Assembly: GCA_025360015.1 (NCBI GenBank)
Contig: JANYCZ010000025.1
Coordinates: 124,001 to 188,000, forward strand
Source of the DNA: Verrucomicrobiota bacterium
Lineage (GTDB): Bacteria > Verrucomicrobiota > Verrucomicrobiia > Verrucomicrobiales > Verrucomicrobiaceae
Reading direction: 5' to 3'
DNA length: 64,000 bases
Shown: positions 41,263 through 50,697 of the stretch, one piece after another
Layout: every line of letters begins with the position of its first letter
How positions within the stretch are numbered: the first letter of the stretch is position 1
Position numbers and translations under genes: made by a program
Notes under the pieces: model-generated
Told to the model about the DNA's origin: nothing
Database searches by the model: none
The model's input: the letters and a program-made list of their open reading frames with translations, nothing else

Positions 41263-41754
41263 ATGAAATCGCTGTTTATCAACATCCTCTTTGCAACCGT
41301 TGCCGCCGTGCAATCTCAGGCGCAAACATTGCTGCCGTTGGTTCTGGTGGAAAAACCACTTCATATTGGTGACCAGTCACAGAAGGATATGACACACTCA
41401 CAGCCTGACTCGGCGTTTTACGAGGCCAAGTTTCAGTGGGACGGACGTGGAAAAATTGGAGATATCTATCTTGTCATCCAAGTTTCTCACCTTGTCCCCA
41501 AAGACTACCCTGACTTCGACAAAGGGTATTGGAAATCCGAATTGCTGCTGAATGACAAGCCGGTTGTCATCCTGAACACCAAACTCCGGGGCAAGGAAGA
41601 GACAGCCAAGCTGGAGACTATTGTCCTGCCGATCAAGCTTGATGCACTGAAGCAAGGCAGCAACACGCTCAAGATCAAACCGGGTGCCAAAGACGGCGAC
41701 CTGGATGACTTCGAACTGCATCGCGTCTCCATCGAAAGCAGCAAGCCGCGCTAG
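41263..41754 (+). CDS. Small exported protein of unknown function
   Basis: Start at ATG 41263 (MKSLFINILFATVAAVQSQA) gives a clean signal peptide; an ATG at 41242 is also in frame. About 163 residues. The mature part is predicted beta-rich (AKFQWDGRGKIGDIYLVIQV, NDKPVVILNTKL, NTLKIKPGAKDGDLDDFELH) and reads like a jelly-roll module as in carbohydrate-binding or polysaccharide-lyase C-terminal domains. I do not recognise a family. It lies between a DUF1549/DUF1553 gene and a DUF1501 gene, on the same strand with short gaps, so it may be a component of that complex. Confidence 0.75.
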   Translation: MKSLFINILFATVAAVQSQAQTLLPLVLVEKPLHIGDQSQKDMTHSQPDSAFYEAKFQWDGRGKIGDIYLVIQVSHLVPKDYPDFDKGYWKSELLLNDKPVVILNTKLRGKEETAKLETIVLPIKLDALKQGSNTLKIKPGAKDGDLDDFELHRVSIESSKPR

Positions 41755-41778
41755 ATCACTGGACGTTATAACCAAGCC

Positions 41779-43128
41779 ATGACTACACGCCGCCACCTTC
41801 TCCAAACCAGCTCGACAGGCTTTGGCTGGCTGGCGTTTAATGCGCTGCATCAGCAGTGGGTGAGTGCGGCGGCACCGCCGAAGACGATCAATCCGCTGTC
41901 AGCGAAAGAGCCCCACTTTGCTGCGAAGGCGAAGAGGGTGATCTTTATGTTTATGCAAGGTGGGCCGAGCCATCTGGACACGTTTGATTACAAGCCCGAG
42001 CTTGCGAAGGCGGAAGCGGACAAGGTGCAGAAGTACATGGGGTCGGTGTTTGAGTTCAAGCCGCGTGGCAAAAGTGGGCTCATGATTTCGGAGGCGTTTC
42101 CTGAGCTGGCAAAGCATGCGGATGATCTCTGCCTGCTGAACGGGATGCAGACACGCACGAATGCGCACCAGATGGCGACGGTGGCGCTGCACATCGGCAG
42201 CGAGACGTTTGTGAGGCCTTCGATGGGTGCGTGGATTGTTTATGGACTCGGCACGGAGGCGGAGGATCTGCCGGGGTTTGTGACGATCAATCCGGCAGCG
42301 GACAGTGGCGGAGCGATGAACTATGGCTCGGCATTTTTGCCTGCGACGTTTCAAGGCACGCGCTTGAGCAGTGGCGGGGGTGGCGTGCCGGATTTGAGCA
42401 ATGGGCGGCTTAGTGACGCGCAGCAGCGCAAGCAGATCGAGTTCATTCAGAAGGCCAATCGCAGGCTGCTCAGCGGGGATCCGGGGAATCCAGAGATTGA
42501 GGGTATTATTCAGAGCTATGAGCTGGCCTACAAGATGCAGACGAGTGTGCCTGACCTGCTGGATCTGGACAAGGAGCCACGGCACATTCGTGAACTTTAT
42601 GGTCTGGATGATGGCAGCACGGAACGCTTTGGCACGCAGTGCCTCATGGCGCGGCGCATGGCGGAAAAGGGTGTGCGATTTATTCAGCTCACTTCACCGG
42701 GATGGGATCATCATAATAATCTACGAGAGAGTCTCGCGCGTCAGTGCACGTCGATTGACAAGCCTATAGCTGGATTGATCGCGGATCTGAAGCAGCGGGA
42801 CATGCTGAAGGACACGCTCATTATCTGGGGTGGTGAGTTTGGGCGTGGCAGCGGCTTCGATAATGAGCCTTACAACGGGCGTGGGCATAACGGCGGCGGC
42901 TATACCATGTGGATGGCGGGCGGCGGCGTGAAGGGTGGCTTTGCCTACGGCAGCACGAATGACATGGGGGACAAGGCGGAGTCTGGCATCATCGGCACGC
43001 ATGATCTGCATGCGACCGTGCTGCATCTGCTGGGCATGAATCACGAGCGGCTGACGTATCGCTATGCGGGAAGAAACTTTCGGCTGACGGATGTGAGCGG
43101 CGAGGTGGCGAAGGCGATTCTGGCGTGA
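41779..43128 (+). CDS. DUF1501 (alkaline-phosphatase/sulfatase-like) protein
   Basis: A 449-residue protein with a twin-arginine-type leader (TTRRHLLQTSSTGFGWLAF). The DUF1501 core follows: AKRVIFMFMQGGPSHLDTFD, AKHADDLCLLNGMQT, HQMATVALHIGS, RFIQLTSPGWDHHNN, DTLIIWGGEFGRGSG, NGRGHNGGGYTMWMAGGGVKG and the end HEWRLTYRYAGRNFRLTD-like block. These conserved Asp/His/Glu blocks correspond to the metal-binding residues of the alkaline-phosphatase fold. DUF1501 proteins are almost always paired with DUF1549/DUF1553 proteins, as here (39221-41194). Likely exported hydrolase of unknown substrate. Confidence 0.93.
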   Translation: MTTRRHLLQTSSTGFGWLAFNALHQQWVSAAAPPKTINPLSAKEPHFAAKAKRVIFMFMQGGPSHLDTFDYKPELAKAEADKVQKYMGSVFEFKPRGKSGLMISEAFPELAKHADDLCLLNGMQTRTNAHQMATVALHIGSETFVRPSMGAWIVYGLGTEAEDLPGFVTINPAADSGGAMNYGSAFLPATFQGTRLSSGGGGVPDLSNGRLSDAQQRKQIEFIQKANRRLLSGDPGNPEIEGIIQSYELAYKMQTSVPDLLDLDKEPRHIRELYGLDDGSTERFGTQCLMARRMAEKGVRFIQLTSPGWDHHNNLRESLARQCTSIDKPIAGLIADLKQRDMLKDTLIIWGGEFGRGSGFDNEPYNGRGHNGGGYTMWMAGGGVKGGFAYGSTNDMGDKAESGIIGTHDLHATVLHLLGMNHERLTYRYAGRNFRLTDVSGEVAKAILA

Positions 43129-43141
43129 CGGCGCAAGCCCA

Positions 43142-43894
43142 TCAGTAGGTCGCTCTGCCGCCGGACAAATCGAACACGGCACCGGTGGTGAAGGAGCAGT
43201 CTTCGGAACTAAGCCAGGCGACGAGTGCGGCCGCTTCTTCCTTTTTGCCAAAGCGATTCATCGGGATCTTCGCGAGCATGTAGTCGATGTGCTGCTGCGT
43301 CATCTGCTTGAGGATGTCCGTCTCGATGACCGCGGGCGTGATGGCATTGACGATGATGTTGCTGGTGGCAAGCTCCTTGCCGAGCGATTTCGTCAATGCA
43401 ACGACCCCGGCCTTCGATGCGCTGTAATGCGCGGCGTTGGGGTTGCCCTCCTTTCCGGCGATGGAGGCGATGTTGACGATGCGGCCGTAGCCGTTTTTGA
43501 GCATGTGCGGCACGACGGCATGGCAGCAGTGGAAGGGGCCGTTCAGATTGATCGCCAGCACGCGCTGCCATTCGGCGGGGTCGGTTTCCCAGACCTTGGC
43601 GTTTGTGCCTGCGATGCCTGCGTTGTTCACAAGGATGTCGATCTTACCAAAGGCACCGATGGTGGATGCGGCGGCGCTTTCCACGGAGGTGATGCTGGTG
43701 AGATCCACGGTGGCGGTATGCACTTTGCCCAGGGCGGAGAGTTCGCCCTTGGCGGATTCCAGCGCTGCGGCATCGATGTCCCAGAGACAGACGCCCGCGC
43801 CGGAGCGCAGCAGGCGCTCTGCGATGGCGTAGCCGATGCCGCGTGCGCCACCGGTGATGATGGCAACTCTGTCCTTGAGGTCGATTTGATTCAT
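43142..43894 (-). CDS. Short-chain dehydrogenase/reductase
   Basis: A 250-residue classical SDR. Cofactor motif TGGARGIGYAIAERL at about 15-29, acidic residue after beta-2 (CLWDIDAAAL, suggesting NAD), NNAGIAG at about 88-94, catalytic Ser in IVNIASIAG, Tyr and Lys in HYSASKAG, and the C-terminal SFTTGAVFDLSGG. FabG-like in length, but it could be a sugar or polyol dehydrogenase. It follows an FKBP gene by 17 bp on the same strand and ends 13 bp from the convergent DUF1501 gene. Confidence 0.9.
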   Translation of the reverse strand: MNQIDLKDRVAIITGGARGIGYAIAERLLRSGAGVCLWDIDAAALESAKGELSALGKVHTATVDLTSITSVESAAASTIGAFGKIDILVNNAGIAGTNAKVWETDPAEWQRVLAINLNGPFHCCHAVVPHMLKNGYGRIVNIASIAGKEGNPNAAHYSASKAGVVALTKSLGKELATSNIIVNAITPAVIETDILKQMTQQHIDYMLAKIPMNRFGKKEEAAALVAWLSSEDCSFTTGAVFDLSGGRATY

Positions 43895-43911
43895 GGGCAG
43901 AGCAATCGCGC

Positions 43912-44316
43912 CTAATCCTCCCAGACTTTCAGCAGTTCCACTTCAAAGATGAGCGTTTCGTTCGGGCCGATGTCGATCCCTGCGCCGCGTTTGCCGTAGG
44001 CCAGCTCAGGCGGGATGAAGAAACGAAACTTCGCCCCTTCCTGCATGAGTTGCAGGCCTTCCTTCCAGCCTTTGATCACCCGCTTGAGGGGAAACTCGGC
44101 TGGTTCGCGACCGGCGAGGTAGGAACTGTCGAACTCCACGCCGCTGAGCAGTGTGCCGCGGTAGTTTACCACCACGGTGTCTTTCGCCTTCGGGCTTTTG
44201 CCTGCGCCAGGGGCGAGCACCTGGTATTGCAGGCCGCTGGCGGTGGTGGTGACCCCTTCTTTCGTGGTGTTTTCGGCGAGGAAGGCTTTGCCGGTTTCGA
44301 GAACAGATGATGACAT
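43912..44316 (-). CDS. FKBP-type peptidyl-prolyl isomerase
   Basis: A 134-residue protein without signal peptide. After ~25 residues comes one FKBP domain: TTASGLQYQVLAPGAGKSP, VVVNYRGTLLSGVEFDSSY, PLKRVIKGWKEGLQLM, FFIPPELAYGKRGAG, LIFEVELLKV. The residues that line the active site (Tyr, Phe, Asp, Trp, Tyr, Phe) are present in these blocks. It catalyses prolyl cis-trans isomerisation in the cytoplasm. It is divergent from the large DUF1592 gene and co-directional with the SDR gene. Confidence 0.95.
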   Translation of the reverse strand: MSSSVLETGKAFLAENTTKEGVTTTASGLQYQVLAPGAGKSPKAKDTVVVNYRGTLLSGVEFDSSYLAGREPAEFPLKRVIKGWKEGLQLMQEGAKFRFFIPPELAYGKRGAGIDIGPNETLIFEVELLKVWED

Positions 44317-44458
44317 GGAGAAAGAGATCAGGGGGCGCGCTTCATCAGCGCAGGCTTCGGCGCACGCAACTGCAAATCATGCGCAATGCGCCGTTGGTTT
44401 TGACGAAATCCCTGCCACTTTGGATGCGTATCTTTGATACTCCCCATTTCATCTTTTC
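44317..44458. promoter_or_regulatory. Divergent intergenic region between FKBP and DUF1592 genes
   Basis: 142 bp that must hold promoters for both directions. No convincing hexamer pair or palindrome was singled out. Confidence 0.35.
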
Positions 44459-47161
44459 ATGCTTTGCCGCCTCCTCTTCGCATCCTTCGTTGTCCCCTCT
44501 CTGCTGGCCGCTGCCGAACGTGGCCAGGATGCCTACAATCAACGCATCCTGCCTCTGCTGCAAAAATTCTGCTACGACTGCCATGGCGATGGCTCGGACA
44601 AAGGCGACTTCGCGCTGGATGAATATCCTGAATTTTCCAAGCTCATCGGCGACAAGGTGCTGTGGGATCATGCGAGGCAGCAGCTCATCACGCATGTGAT
44701 GCCGCCGGAGAAGAAGGACAAGCCGTCCCTGCCGGAGCGTGATGAGATCGTGGCGTGGATCGACAGCACTGTGTTTTGGTTTGATCCGCAGAAGATTGAT
44801 CCCGGCCACACCACCTACCGGCGCCTGAACCGCACCGAGTACAACAACACCATCCGCGATCTGCTGCTGGTGGACATGAAGCCCGCGAACGAATTCCCGC
44901 CGGACGACACGGGCTACGGCTTTGACAACATCGGCGACGTGCTCAGCATCTCGCCGCTGCTGATGGAAAAGTATATCCGCGCCGCCAATGCCGTGGCGGA
45001 CAAGGCGCTGGACACTTCCGATGTGGAGCGGCTGGACCTGGAACTGGGAGCCAAGAAGTTCTGGAACCAGAAAGGTGAAACGAAAGAGTGGGACAATGTG
45101 CGCTGGTTTCACAGCAATGCGGATGCGGCGACCAAATTCACCGCCCCCGCGAGCGGCAACTATGTGCTGAAATTTCGCCTCTCGGCGACGCAGGCCGGGC
45201 CGGATGCCGCGAAGGTGGCGCTGCGGGTGGATGACAAGGAGCTAGGCACCTTCGACGTGACGGCACCCTACCGTGGCGACAAAGGCCCGTGGCAGACCAT
45301 CCAGCAAACGGTCCCGCTGAAAGGTGGCGAGCACAAAATCGTGGTGCGCTTTTTGAATGATTTTGCCGATCCGCAGAACCCTGATCCTGACAAGCGTGAC
45401 CGCAATCTCGCGCTGGACAAGATTGACGTGGAAGGCCCGGATGGTTTGCTGCCGCCGCGTGGCACACGGCTGGTGCAGTGGCTGCTGGATGGCAAGCCTG
45501 CGGGCCTGCCTGCCATCAAGCTCAGCGGCGAGGATTTTGAAAATGGCCAAGGGGATGCGTCACGCGACACGGGCACCATCGAGCTCCCCTCGAACGGCTA
45601 TGTGAAGCATGACATTGATCTCGCCGCGCCTGGCAAGTACCGCCTCATCATCAAAGCGGGTGCGCAGCAGGCGGGTGGTGAACCGGCGAAGTTCGATGTG
45701 CGCGTCGGTGGAAAAAATGCCGGCTCTTTTTCCATCACTGCCAAAAGCCAGACTCCTCAGTGGTTCAACACCGAAGTGGAGCTGCCAGCGGGCAAACATG
45801 AAATCCAGGTATGGTTTCTGAATGATTTCTACGACGAGAAAACCAAAGATGACCGGAACTTCTGGCTGCACCAGCTCACGGTGGAAGGTCCGGTCAACCA
45901 GCCCGGCGGCGGCGCCTTCGCTGATGTGCACGCTTTGGTGGACAAGCTGGGCCAGCGCCTGTTTCGCCGTCCGCTGCGTGATGCAGAGAAGGCCAAGTGG
46001 TACGGCATCGCTGATCTCGGTCTCAAAGAAAGTCTGCCGCCGCTGGAGGCCATGGGCTACGTGCTGCGCGGCATGCTCATGTCTCCGGGGTTTCTCTATC
46101 GCGGCTCGCCCACGCCCGTCGGTGTGACGCAGAACGGCGTGGCTTTGATTGATGAGTACAGCCTCGCTTCACGCCTCTCTTATTTCCTCTGGTCGGCGCC
46201 GCCGGATGACAAGCTGCTGCAACTCGCCGCTAAAGGTGAGCTGCGCAAAAATCTCGCGACGGAAGTGAAGCGCATGATTGGCGACTACCGCGCCTGGAGC
46301 CTCACTGAGGACTTCGCAGGCCAGTGGCTGCAACTGCGCGACATGGACATCGTGGACGTGGATCAGAAACGTTTTCCAGAATGGAAGGGCGGGCTGGGGT
46401 ACATGATGAAGAAGGAATCGCAGACCTTTTTTGACAACATCCTGCGCAACAATCTCAGCGTCATCGAATTCCTCAACGCCGACTACTCCTTCCTGAATGA
46501 GAAGCTCGCCCGCTACTATGGCATCCAGGGTGTCAAAGGTGACAAATACCAGAAGGTCTCGCTGCAAGGCACGCCGCGTGGCGGCATCCTGACACAGGGC
46601 AGCATTCTCACACTGACCTCCACGCCGACGCGAACCTCTCCGGTGAAGCGTGGCAAGTATCTGCTGGAAAACATTCTCGGCACCCCGCCGCCGCCAGCGC
46701 CTGGTGGTGTGCCGCCACTGGATGAAAAGAAGCAAATGTTCGGCAAGCTGACGCTGCGGCAGCAGTTCTCTGAACATCGCAGCAATGCCGCCTGTGCCGG
46801 CTGCCATGCGTTTCTGGATCCCATGGGATTCGCCTTTGAAAACTACGACGCCATCGGCCGCTGGCGTGACGAGGAGAAGAAGCAGCCCATCGACGCCTCC
46901 GGGACGCTCATACGCGGCCAGACCTTTGCCAACCTGGCCGAACTGCGCACCATCCTCGTGCGAGACATGAGCGATCAGTTTGTCAAAAACCTTGCCGACA
47001 ACCTCCTCATCTACGCCTTGGGACGCGGCCTCGAATATTCCGACAAGCCGGCCGTGGAGGAGATTCTGCGCAAAGCCAAGGCCTCCGGCAACCGCATGCA
47101 GGACATCATCCTTGCCGTGTGTGAGAGCGTGCCGTTTCAGAAGATGCGGGTGACTCCCTAA
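44459..47161 (+). CDS. DUF1587/1595/1592/1588/1585 cytochrome-like protein
   Basis: A 900-residue exported protein. After the signal (LLFASFVVPSLLAA) a cytochrome-type region has heme motif CYDCH near residue 40 and METHOD-like axial candidate HVMPPEKK. Then DUF1587 (YRRLNRTEYNNTIRDLL, about 120), two carbohydrate-binding-like jelly rolls (about 215-310 and 375-475; APASGNYVLKFRLSATQAG, APGKYRLIIKAGAQQ), DUF1595 (LGQRLFRRPLRDAEKAKW), DUF1592 (ASRLSYFLWSAPPDDKLL), DUF1588 (GGILTQGSILTLTSTPTR), a second heme motif CAGCH in the segment CAGCHAFLDPMGFAFENYD, and DUF1585 (LGRGLEYSDKPAVEEIL). This is the standard large partner of secreted PSD systems in the phylum. It usually occurs with a DUF1552 gene, which is absent here. 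Confidence 0.93.
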   Translation: MLCRLLFASFVVPSLLAAAERGQDAYNQRILPLLQKFCYDCHGDGSDKGDFALDEYPEFSKLIGDKVLWDHARQQLITHVMPPEKKDKPSLPERDEIVAWIDSTVFWFDPQKIDPGHTTYRRLNRTEYNNTIRDLLLVDMKPANEFPPDDTGYGFDNIGDVLSISPLLMEKYIRAANAVADKALDTSDVERLDLELGAKKFWNQKGETKEWDNVRWFHSNADAATKFTAPASGNYVLKFRLSATQAGPDAAKVALRVDDKELGTFDVTAPYRGDKGPWQTIQQTVPLKGGEHKIVVRFLNDFADPQNPDPDKRDRNLALDKIDVEGPDGLLPPRGTRLVQWLLDGKPAGLPAIKLSGEDFENGQGDASRDTGTIELPSNGYVKHDIDLAAPGKYRLIIKAGAQQAGGEPAKFDVRVGGKNAGSFSITAKSQTPQWFNTEVELPAGKHEIQVWFLNDFYDEKTKDDRNFWLHQLTVEGPVNQPGGGAFADVHALVDKLGQRLFRRPLRDAEKAKWYGIADLGLKESLPPLEAMGYVLRGMLMSPGFLYRGSPTPVGVTQNGVALIDEYSLASRLSYFLWSAPPDDKLLQLAAKGELRKNLATEVKRMIGDYRAWSLTEDFAGQWLQLRDMDIVDVDQKRFPEWKGGLGYMMKKESQTFFDNILRNNLSVIEFLNADYSFLNEKLARYYGIQGVKGDKYQKVSLQGTPRGGILTQGSILTLTSTPTRTSPVKRGKYLLENILGTPPPPAPGGVPPLDEKKQMFGKLTLRQQFSEHRSNAACAGCHAFLDPMGFAFENYDAIGRWRDEEKKQPIDASGTLIRGQTFANLAELRTILVRDMSDQFVKNLADNLLIYALGRGLEYSDKPAVEEILRKAKASGNRMQDIILAVCESVPFQKMRVTP

Positions 47162-47217
47162 AGCTGCTTTCATTCCGGCCAAGCCAAGGCAGCCCTGCCA
47201 CCACAAACTGTTACTTC

Positions 47218-47859
47218 ATGGACACTTCGAATGCTTCTGAAAAACCTTCCAGTGAAAGCTGGCGCGATGAGCCCACCCAACCCAAGCAGAAGGCCGTGCT
47301 TGAATTTCTCAAGATGCCAGTGCCGCCGACACGCGGTGGTGCGAGCAACATGATCCAGGCTGTCTTTGAAAGCCCCGCAGGCTATGCTCATCGGAGCGTG
47401 TGGGATGCCACCAAGCATGAACTGCATCCAGATCTTTACCCGCCGGAGCCCGAGAAGAAGATTCCAGTCGCGAAACCGCCCACCTTGTTTGGCTATGCGG
47501 TGAAGGGAATTCTGGTGCTGGCGGCGATCTTTTATGCCATCGACAAGTATCAGGAGAAAGGGGGCGGCCCTGCCCCCAGCCCTGAGTCGGAGCCTGCCGT
47601 TGCAACGCCAGCTGCCGCAGTGAAAAACACCCCCGCGCCCCAAACACCCGAACGCAAGCCGGTCAGCGAAATCATTGCGCTGGAGAGCACGGACGGCAAA
47701 ACGATCCAGGCCAAGGTGCTCGCACTGACCAAGACCACCGTCCTGATTCGGCGGGCGGATGGCCAGACTTTTGATCTGCCCATTGATCGTCTGACCGCGG
47801 ACTCGAAACAACGGATCGAGGAGTATCGGGCGGCGAAACGCGCGGGCCTGGTGAAATGA
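47218..47859 (+). CDS. Single-pass membrane protein with SHD1-like domain
   Basis: A 213-residue protein with a polar N-terminus (about 80 residues, including FLKMPVPPTRGGASNMIQA), one membrane helix at about 83-100 (LFGYAVKGILVLAAIFYAI), a Pro/Ala-rich linker, and a C-terminal ~60-residue domain (IIALESTDGKTIQAKVLAL, VLIRRADGQTFDLPIDRL) that resembles the SLA1-homology-1 (SHD1) domain common in this phylum. Function unknown. Its start is 56 bp after the DUF1592-family gene, and the oxidoreductase operon begins 78 bp after it. Confidence 0.75.
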   Translation: MDTSNASEKPSSESWRDEPTQPKQKAVLEFLKMPVPPTRGGASNMIQAVFESPAGYAHRSVWDATKHELHPDLYPPEPEKKIPVAKPPTLFGYAVKGILVLAAIFYAIDKYQEKGGGPAPSPESEPAVATPAAAVKNTPAPQTPERKPVSEIIALESTDGKTIQAKVLALTKTTVLIRRADGQTFDLPIDRLTADSKQRIEEYRAAKRAGLVK

Positions 47860-47937
47860 TCTGGCATGTGCTGGTTCCTTGACCGGACCAGCTCATTTTT
47901 CTTGGATCAGGCCCTGGACAGCGTTTACTCCGCCAAC

Positions 47938-48927
47938 ATGCATTCCATCCTCATCATCGGCTGCGGCAGCATTGGCGAGCGCCATCTGCGCTGCTTTCAG
48001 CAGAGCGGCCGCTGCGCCGTCAGCGTGTGTGATGCCAATGCGCGGCTGCTGAGCGAGGTCAGCCTGCGCTACCATGTCACGGCATTCGCCAGCCTTGCGG
48101 ATGCAATGAAGGCGCAGCGTTTTGACGCGTGGATCATCTGCACGCCTGCGCACACGCATCTGGCCATTGCGCGTGAAGGTGCGGCCCATGGCGCGGCTTT
48201 GTTGATCGAGAAACCTTTATCAGTCACGCTGGAGGGGCTGGAAGAAACGCGTGACGCCATCGCTGAGAGCGACCGGTTTGTGGCTGTGGCGTATGTCTAT
48301 CACTGCTTCCCGTGGATCGTGGCGGCACGCGAGTTTTTGCAGAGTGGTGCTTTTGGCAGGGCGCTGCATGCCAGCGTGGTGGCTGGGCAGCATTTCCCCA
48401 CGTTTCGGCCTGCCTATCGCGACATCTACTACGCACGCCACGAAACTGGCGGTGGCGCTATTCAGGATGCGATCACTCACATCGTGAATGCCATGGAATG
48501 GATGATCGGGCCGATGACGCGTGTGTTTTGCGATGCGGCGCATCAGCAGCTCGAAGGCGTGACGGTGGAGGACACGGTCAATATCACCGCGCGTCATGGC
48601 CATGTGCTGGCCAGCTATGCGATGACGCAGTTTCAGGCGGCAAACGAAACCATCTTTGAAATTCACTGCGAGCGTGGCAGCGTGAAGATCGAATCCCACG
48701 CGCAACGCTGGAGCAGCATCGCACTCGGCGAGACAGCCTGGACCTGGCGCACCACCGCACCGCTGGAGCGTGATGAACTCTTCATCGCCCAGGCGAACGC
48801 TTTTCTAGATGGCATGGAAGGCAAGCCGTGCGCGCTGTGTACTTTTGATGAAGCGGTGCAGACGCTGCGCTTCAACCGTGCCGCGCTCGAATCGGCCGCC
48901 ACCGGCCTGCCCATCACGATTTCATGA
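47938..48927 (+). CDS. Gfo/Idh/MocA-family oxidoreductase (first of two)
   Basis: Start at ATG 47938 (MHSILIIGCGSIGERHLRC), where the Rossmann fold begins; an in-frame extension to 47866 is not family-like. The 329-residue product has the dinucleotide motif GCGSIG, the EKP motif in LLIEKPLSVTLEG, and the second-domain beta-sheet signature FRPAYRDIYYARHETGGGA with IQDAITHIVNAMEWM, where the His is the usual catalytic-region residue. These enzymes oxidise or epimerise sugars, inositols or sugar acids using NAD(P). It is the first gene of a four-gene plus-strand operon; its stop overlaps the next ATG (48924-48927). Confidence 0.92.
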   Translation: MHSILIIGCGSIGERHLRCFQQSGRCAVSVCDANARLLSEVSLRYHVTAFASLADAMKAQRFDAWIICTPAHTHLAIAREGAAHGAALLIEKPLSVTLEGLEETRDAIAESDRFVAVAYVYHCFPWIVAAREFLQSGAFGRALHASVVAGQHFPTFRPAYRDIYYARHETGGGAIQDAITHIVNAMEWMIGPMTRVFCDAAHQQLEGVTVEDTVNITARHGHVLASYAMTQFQAANETIFEIHCERGSVKIESHAQRWSSIALGETAWTWRTTAPLERDELFIAQANAFLDGMEGKPCALCTFDEAVQTLRFNRAALESAATGLPITIS

Positions 48928-49886
48928 GCAGCAGCGGCAAACAACTTCGCCTGGCCATGCTGGGCATGATCGAAGGCAACGGCCACCCCTATTCGTGGAG
49001 CGCCATCATCAATGGCTACGATCCTGCGGCTATGGCGCAGTGTCCGTACGCAGGCATCATTGCGTATCTAGGCTTGCAGGACTTGGCGGCGATGGGAATC
49101 CGCGGTGCGCGAGTGACTCACCTGTGGACCGATGATCCTGAGGATGCGCCTAAGGTCGCGGCTGCGAGTTTGATCCCGAACATCGTCGCTCGGCCAGAGG
49201 ATGTCATTGGCCAAGTGGATGCGGTGATTATCTCGACCGATGATGGGGATGATCACATCCGCCGCGTGCGTCCTTTTATTGAAGCCGGGCTGCCGGTCTT
49301 TGTGGACAAGCCGATGGCTACGAACATCGCTGATCTGCGGCAGTTTGTGCAGTGGCACGAGGCGGGAGCCGTCATTCTCTCGACCAGCGGCATGCGCTAT
49401 GCGCCGGAGATGAGATTGAGCGATGAGCAACGCACGCAGCTTGGCGAACTGCGCTGGATCACCAGCTTTACCTGCAAGAGTTGGGAGCGTTATGGCATTC
49501 ACGCGCTTGAGGCTATCGAGCCGCTGCTCGCCCCTGGTTTTTTAACTGTGCAAGCGATGAGCGATGCGGGTGGCGATGTGATGCATCTCACGCATCGAAG
49601 CGGTGTGCGCGTCACGATTGGTGCGATTCACGATGCGTACGGCAGCTTTGGCGCGGTGCATCTCTACGGCACGCAGGGGCAGCTACCTCTGCGCCTGAAC
49701 GACACTTACCATGCCTTCCGCGGGCAGTTGGTCGCGTTCATCGACATGTTGCAAACCGGCACGCGTCCCCTGCCCTTTGCAGAAACCGTTGAGCTTATGG
49801 CCGTGATCATTGCCGGACGGAGCAGCCGCGAGCAGAATGGCGCGATCATACACATTGCAGACATTCTTGCTGAAACACTTTCATGA
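48924..49886 (+). CDS. Gfo/Idh/MocA-like oxidoreductase (second, divergent)
   Basis: A 320-residue protein. The N-terminal segment LRLAMLGMIEGNGHPYSW lacks the usual GxGxxG and carries a longer loop, while DAVIISTDDGDDHIRRV, PVFVDKPMATNIADL (DKP in place of EKP) and TSGMRYAPEM keep the family pattern. Because the glycine motif is changed, cofactor binding may be altered, or it may act as a non-canonical partner of the first oxidoreductase. It overlaps both neighbours by 4 bp (ATGA), so the three genes are translated together. Confidence 0.78.
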   Translation: MSSSGKQLRLAMLGMIEGNGHPYSWSAIINGYDPAAMAQCPYAGIIAYLGLQDLAAMGIRGARVTHLWTDDPEDAPKVAAASLIPNIVARPEDVIGQVDAVIISTDDGDDHIRRVRPFIEAGLPVFVDKPMATNIADLRQFVQWHEAGAVILSTSGMRYAPEMRLSDEQRTQLGELRWITSFTCKSWERYGIHALEAIEPLLAPGFLTVQAMSDAGGDVMHLTHRSGVRVTIGAIHDAYGSFGAVHLYGTQGQLPLRLNDTYHAFRGQLVAFIDMLQTGTRPLPFAETVELMAVIIAGRSSREQNGAIIHIADILAETLS

Positions 49887-50692
49887 AACTACGTCCCTCC
49901 CGCATCCTCCGCGAACTCCGTGCCGGCCAAAACAGCACGGTCATCAAACTGAACCTGGGTGATCCCCGCATCGTCGAGCTGGCCGGACTCTCAGGAGCGA
50001 GCGCCGTGTGGCTGTGCAATGAGCATGTGCCCAATAGCTGGCTCAATCTGGAGCATCAGGTCCGCGCTGCGAAGCTGCATGACATGGACACCATTGTCCG
50101 CGTGAACAAAGGCGGGTACAGTGAGTACGTGAAGCCGTTTGAGTGCGATGCCACGGGCATCATGGTGCCGCATGTCACCAGTGCTGATGAAGCCCGCAAC
50201 GTGGTGGACATGGTGCGCTGCCGTCCGCTGGGCAGCAAGGCGCTGGACGCAGGCAACATGGACGGCCTGTTTTGCCAGGTGCCGCTGGCAGATTACGTGC
50301 ACCACTGCAACACGGAGAAGTTCGTCATCCTGCAGATTGAAAGCCCGGAAGCGCTGGAGGTTGTGGAAGAGATCGCCGCCGTGCCCGGCTTTGATATGCT
50401 GCTCTTTGGCGCGGGAGATTTCAGTCACCGGATCGGCAAGCTCGGGCAGGCGACGCATCCCGAAGTGGTTGCTGCGCGCAAGCGGGTGGCTGCTGCTGCG
50501 CTGAAATACGGGAAATATCCTGCCGTCGCCTCGCTTTATGGGCAGAAGGAGGAGGTCAGCGCGGAAGGCACGCGGGTCTTCACGCTCGGAGCGGATGTGA
50601 TCGAACTCGGTAATGCGTTCAAGAAGCTGGTGGGTGATTTTGGTGGTGCGGAAGCAGCGACTGCCAGCGATTCGATTTACAAATCCAGGTAA
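49883..50692 (+). CDS. HpcH/HpaI-type aldolase
   Basis: A 269-residue TIM-barrel protein. Signature blocks of the HpcH/HpaI (class II, metal-dependent) aldolase/citrate-lyase-beta family: KLNLGDPRIVELAGLSGAS, DMDTIVRVNKGGYSEYVK, CDATGIMVPHVTSADEAR, VILQIESPEALEVVEEIAA (metal-ligand Glu) and GFDMLLFGAGDFSHRIG (metal-ligand Asp). It should cleave a 2-keto-3-deoxy acid to pyruvate and an aldehyde. It starts in overlap with the second oxidoreductase (ATGA) and an SDR follows 5 bp later. In the pathway it is a natural last step. Confidence 0.87.
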   Translation: MKLRPSRILRELRAGQNSTVIKLNLGDPRIVELAGLSGASAVWLCNEHVPNSWLNLEHQVRAAKLHDMDTIVRVNKGGYSEYVKPFECDATGIMVPHVTSADEARNVVDMVRCRPLGSKALDAGNMDGLFCQVPLADYVHHCNTEKFVILQIESPEALEVVEEIAAVPGFDMLLFGAGDFSHRIGKLGQATHPEVVAARKRVAAAALKYGKYPAVASLYGQKEEVSAEGTRVFTLGADVIELGNAFKKLVGDFGGAEAATASDSIYKSR

Positions 50693-50697
50693 CGGCC